This document shows positions 55,867-58,295 of a DNA stretch of 58,295 bases, piece after piece. The stretch is from Pseudoalteromonas sp. P1-9 (GTDB lineage Bacteria > Pseudomonadota > Gammaproteobacteria > Enterobacterales > Alteromonadaceae), in NCBI RefSeq assembly GCF_001399975.1, contig NZ_LKBD01000031.1:1-58295 (forward strand), given 5' to 3'. Numbering within the stretch: the first letter of the stretch is position 1; each line of letters starts with the position of its first letter. Under the pieces are notes generated by a model, which did not search any database, was not told the DNA's origin, and saw nothing but the letters and a program-made list of their open reading frames with translations. The position numbers and the translations under genes were made by a program.

Positions 55867-57189
55867 TCAGACTTCGCTTGACTCGCTACCAATGCCAAAC
55901 GGTTGTAATTCTATTGATGATTTACTGGGTTCTTGTATTTGGCTGTCTATTGGCCTAGGGTTGCATAAGGCTCGATACTCGTATTTTTGAGACTGTAAGA
56001 GTACATTGCATTCGTTTATGTATTTTGTATTGATACCCATTCCAAGTAGTTCGGTATTTGTGATTGATACGGAACCAAAATCAGGCGTTAGTAATTCAAA
56101 AATGATATGTCGTGAAAACGCTGACCCATCTTTTTTTGTGACGATGCCAGAAACAAATACATGCTTAGCGTTGTATGGCAGTTCTAAAAGAACATTAGCG
56201 CTAGTAGATACCTGATTGTTATCATCACGATTACTAACAACAGGAGTCTTGTAAGTACTTTCGACAGAAGCTTGCGCGGCTTGGCCGTTATCCTCCACAG
56301 GGTTTTTATCGGCAAAGAAATACCATAGTAAATAGCCGACACAAGAAATGAGTAAAAAGGTAACAATAAATAGTTGTGGACTGAGAAGGAAATTTTTACC
56401 TTTTCCTTGCGTAATACTTCCGGTAGCGGTTGATTTGTAGCACTTGTGGACTTCCAGCGGGATTTTTTTCCAGTTGATTGTTTCGTTTTTGTTTGGCTTT
56501 TTACCGTCGAACTTGGGGTTGTGTTCGTGGATTCTCGGACGTCGGTAGTAGTAAGGGATTTTTGCGAGCCCGTCAAAGTACTTGTGTGCATAGGCGTATT
56601 CGGTGACGGCTCTAATGTATTTGTGGACACTCCCAATGTCGGGCGTACAGCAGAGGATATCCCAGTTGTACTTGCGGTGTCGCATGTATGATTCTTTGAG
56701 TGTTTTTGGGTATATAACGTGGCCATGTTCATTAAACCTTTCTATTCCTAAATCATCGGTATCAGCTTCTGTTAAATCTTGGGGTTTGATTTCCTCTAAC
56801 TTTTTCATGTGATAATCGTACATATAATCAGGTAAGACGTTCTTATAGTTCGATACATGTTTATAGTCACAAGACTCGGGCTTAAAACGCGATTCAGTCG
56901 GATAAATGTCTTGCACTTCGTCCATCACAATTAGCGCGCCAACTGGCATCCAATGAAACCAATTACGCCATAACATTTCGCCCACATCGTTTTGTGATGA
57001 TAAACGCCATAGTTGGGCTGATTCGGGAAATGTTTCGCCAAGTTCATGCTCGATTGTCTCGAGCGGTAAAATACCCTCGATATTCGTTACGACTAAGCGG
57101 CCTTTACGTAGGGCTGGGATAACTTCGAACCAAGTAGCTGATGCTGTTTTAAAAGAACCTGGCGCACCATGAAAAAGATACGTACTCAT
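55867..57189 (-). CDS. zot: Zot/pI-like filamentous phage assembly ATPase
   Basis: Inner-membrane ATPase that drives virion assembly and export in filamentous phages. Walker A variant GAPGSFKTAS at residues 8-17 (Phe in place of the usual Gly before the Lys), Walker B GALIVMDEVQ at 84-93, one membrane helix (about 268-293), and a periplasmic C-terminal part (about 300-440) with a Cys pair (ECNVLLQ and ALCNPRP). 440 residues, typical. Its ATG overlaps the DUF2523 stop by one base. Confidence 0.9.
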   Translation of the reverse strand: MSTYLFHGAPGSFKTASATWFEVIPALRKGRLVVTNIEGILPLETIEHELGETFPESAQLWRLSSQNDVGEMLWRNWFHWMPVGALIVMDEVQDIYPTESRFKPESCDYKHVSNYKNVLPDYMYDYHMKKLEEIKPQDLTEADTDDLGIERFNEHGHVIYPKTLKESYMRHRKYNWDILCCTPDIGSVHKYIRAVTEYAYAHKYFDGLAKIPYYYRRPRIHEHNPKFDGKKPNKNETINWKKIPLEVHKCYKSTATGSITQGKGKNFLLSPQLFIVTFLLISCVGYLLWYFFADKNPVEDNGQAAQASVESTYKTPVVSNRDDNNQVSTSANVLLELPYNAKHVFVSGIVTKKDGSAFSRHIIFELLTPDFGSVSITNTELLGMGINTKYINECNVLLQSQKYEYRALCNPRPIDSQIQEPSKSSIELQPFGIGSESSEV

Positions 57190-57590
57190 TACACTATCCT
57201 TAGAATAAATCGGGTAACTAGGGCATTAAGATAAATGTTCAAACCATCAAAGAAGCGTGAATCAACAAGCGCAGCTTTTACGTCTTGTGGTAGTGCATTA
57301 GCAAGATTTGCTATTTGCGAACCTACTTGAAAACTTTCTAATATTTGCTTTGCAATAAACCAAGCTAACTTGATGCTTTCAAGTTTCATTTCAAAATAAA
57401 ACTTAACCGCCCAAACTGTTATATATGCCCAAAACCTATCTATAAAACTTGGCAAGTCATCCTCAAAAAATGACCAGAAATCGGTAAAAAAATCACCTTG
57501 CATTTGAGCAACGCCTTGCTCACCTGTGTATGTATCTGCAAATGCAAAACACGGTATTAGTATCAAAATAAACAATAAAAACCTAAGCAC
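57189..57590 (-). CDS. DUF2523 minor coat protein (pVI-like)
   Basis: Signal peptide (about 1-18, MLRFLLFILILIPCFAFA) and hydrophobic helices near 36-62 and 70-86; ends FFDGLNIYLNALVTRFILRIV, the conserved DUF2523 end. In the phage it caps the virion tip with the adsorption protein. The start is the GTG at 57590 because AGGAGG sits 5 bases upstream. It overlaps the previous frame by 8 bases. 133 residues. Confidence 0.8.
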   Translation of the reverse strand: MLRFLLFILILIPCFAFADTYTGEQGVAQMQGDFFTDFWSFFEDDLPSFIDRFWAYITVWAVKFYFEMKLESIKLAWFIAKQILESFQVGSQIANLANALPQDVKAALVDSRFFDGLNIYLNALVTRFILRIV

Positions 57591-58295
57591 GAACACCTCC
57601 TAAAACGGCATATAAAGCAAGACAAGAAAAAACGAATAACACAACAGGAGCAAGTGATTGCCAGAACGTGGCGAAGCGGCCTAGTCCATAATCAATAGAC
57701 TGACCTTTAAGCACCATTGTCCGTTCTTCATATGCACCAGTTGCGTTTATTTGCATGTCGAACATACCTTTGATTTCTGATTGAATTTGTGAGTAATAAT
57801 CTTTTAAATCAGTTTGAATTTGTGTTTTTTGTATTTCCAATTCACTTAGCTTTGCTGAGTCGAATAAGTCATTCAAACCACCTGTTTTACGCGCTGCTGT
57901 TGCTGAAATTGGGGGTTCGTCTTCACCATCTTCAGAGTCTAGTTTTTCGCTAATTTGTTCTAAAAGATTGTTAGTGACATCCATATCAATTGCGGTGTCG
58001 TAGTTTGAGTTTTTAACGTCAGATAGCAACTGGTTAGTGTTTCGTATTTCGCCTACGGTTTGGTCTAGTCGTGATACAAGTGAAGAATTTGCATTGTTGA
58101 TATTGTCATTCAGTATCGTGATATTGTCGTTAACCTGATTAAGTGCATCTACTTCGTTAGTTTGGTCTGAATTATCAGTGTCTTCACCATCATTATGCGG
58201 GTCTGGGTCTGTACGATCCCCACAAAATAGTTATACGTTTTAATAATCATATTCCGGTCCCGCATTTTGAAGCTGCTTAATTGCATTTAGGCAGC
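57583..58295 (-). pseudogene. Filamentous phage adsorption (pIII-like) protein, interrupted by two in-frame stops (partial)
   Basis: The frame ends in a membrane anchor (SLAPVVLFVFSCLALYAVLGG) typical of pIII/OrfU-type receptor-binding proteins, preceded by an Asn/Asp-rich linker (CGDRTDPDPHNDGEDTDN near 58170-58224) and a coiled-coil stretch. Reading upstream in the same frame, two TAA codons occur (58231-58233 and 58240-58242), yet before them the frame again reads like protein (LNAIKQLQNAGPEYDY, 58243-58290). No good start lies between the stops and 58029 (a TTG). So the gene is broken by nonsense changes, or read through. The N-terminus is beyond the window. Confidence 0.65.

Noticed and set aside
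56184..56732. Second frame inside zot on the same strand (182 codons)
   Set aside because: Its Ser/Thr-rich product is unlike any protein I know and lies fully inside the well-supported Zot frame.
9001..58295. Many open frames opposite or within rpsA, gyrA, nrdA, etfB and cmk
   Set aside because: They are shadows of strongly coding genes, without ribosome sites or recognisable products.

Overview
The window looks like a chromosomal segment of a marine gammaproteobacterium of the Alteromonadales, most likely Pseudoalteromonas or a close relative. This is inferred from protein flavour and gene content (rrtA-type rhomboid protease, maeA, bioA|bioBFCD, gyrA-serC-aroA-cmk-rpsA-ihfB-lapAB-pyrF, a histidine-rich zinc receptor), not from a search. 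About the first 48.5 kb is ordinary core genome. The last 10 kb is an accessory region with visibly more AT-rich, mostly unrecognised genes.

Core part, left to right. The tip (1-89) is the end of an IS3-type insertion sequence. Next come proS, trmO and an acyl-CoA thioesterase on the minus strand. The electron-transfer flavoprotein genes follow: etf-QO (minus) diverges from etfBA (plus), with two 18-bp dyad operators between them. After asnS and two small genes comes the complete biotin locus: bioA diverges from bioB-bioF-bioC-bioD over a BirA-type operator. Then come htpX, purEK, a candidate small RNA, a lipoprotein S9 peptidase, a rhombosortase-like protease, gamma-glutamyltransferase, malic enzyme, a Tsx-like channel, a ZnuD-type zinc receptor behind two Zur-like boxes, and nrdA-nrdB-yfaE behind a pair of NrdR-like boxes. 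They are followed by a HAD phosphatase with ubiG, and the long plus-strand run gyrA, serC-aroA, cmk-rpsA, ihfB-lapA-lapB and pyrF. CvfB, a DEAD-box helicase (minus) and trhO (plus) close the core part.

Accessory part, 48.6-52.6 kb. Four direct copies (R1-R4) of an about 88-bp repeat lie in the same orientation. R1, R2 and R3 each sit just downstream of minus-strand genes (a four-helix membrane protein; a DUF4166 + COQ7-like + zinc-ribbon trio; a small two-helix protein). R4 follows, after a gap of about 130 bp, a DUF6338 protein with a 52-residue Gly/Tyr/Gln/Pro-rich partner. Each repeat holds a perfect or near-perfect hairpin with a T-run on the plus strand and a 15-bp dyad. Beside the third copy is a structure that strongly resembles an integron attC site. 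The layout is cassette-like, but no integrase is in the window.

Accessory part, 53.4-58.3 kb. A filamentous (inovirus-type) prophage module runs on the minus strand: an adsorption-protein (pIII-like) C-terminal part, a DUF2523 minor coat protein, a Zot/pI-like assembly ATPase, a tiny membrane protein, an intergenic region with strong hairpins, a DUF3653 regulator and two unrecognised genes. The pIII-like reading frame carries two in-frame TAA codons about 60 bases inside the window's right edge, so the prophage may be decaying. The phage's replication and major coat genes would lie beyond the right edge.

No rRNA, tRNA or CRISPR array was seen.
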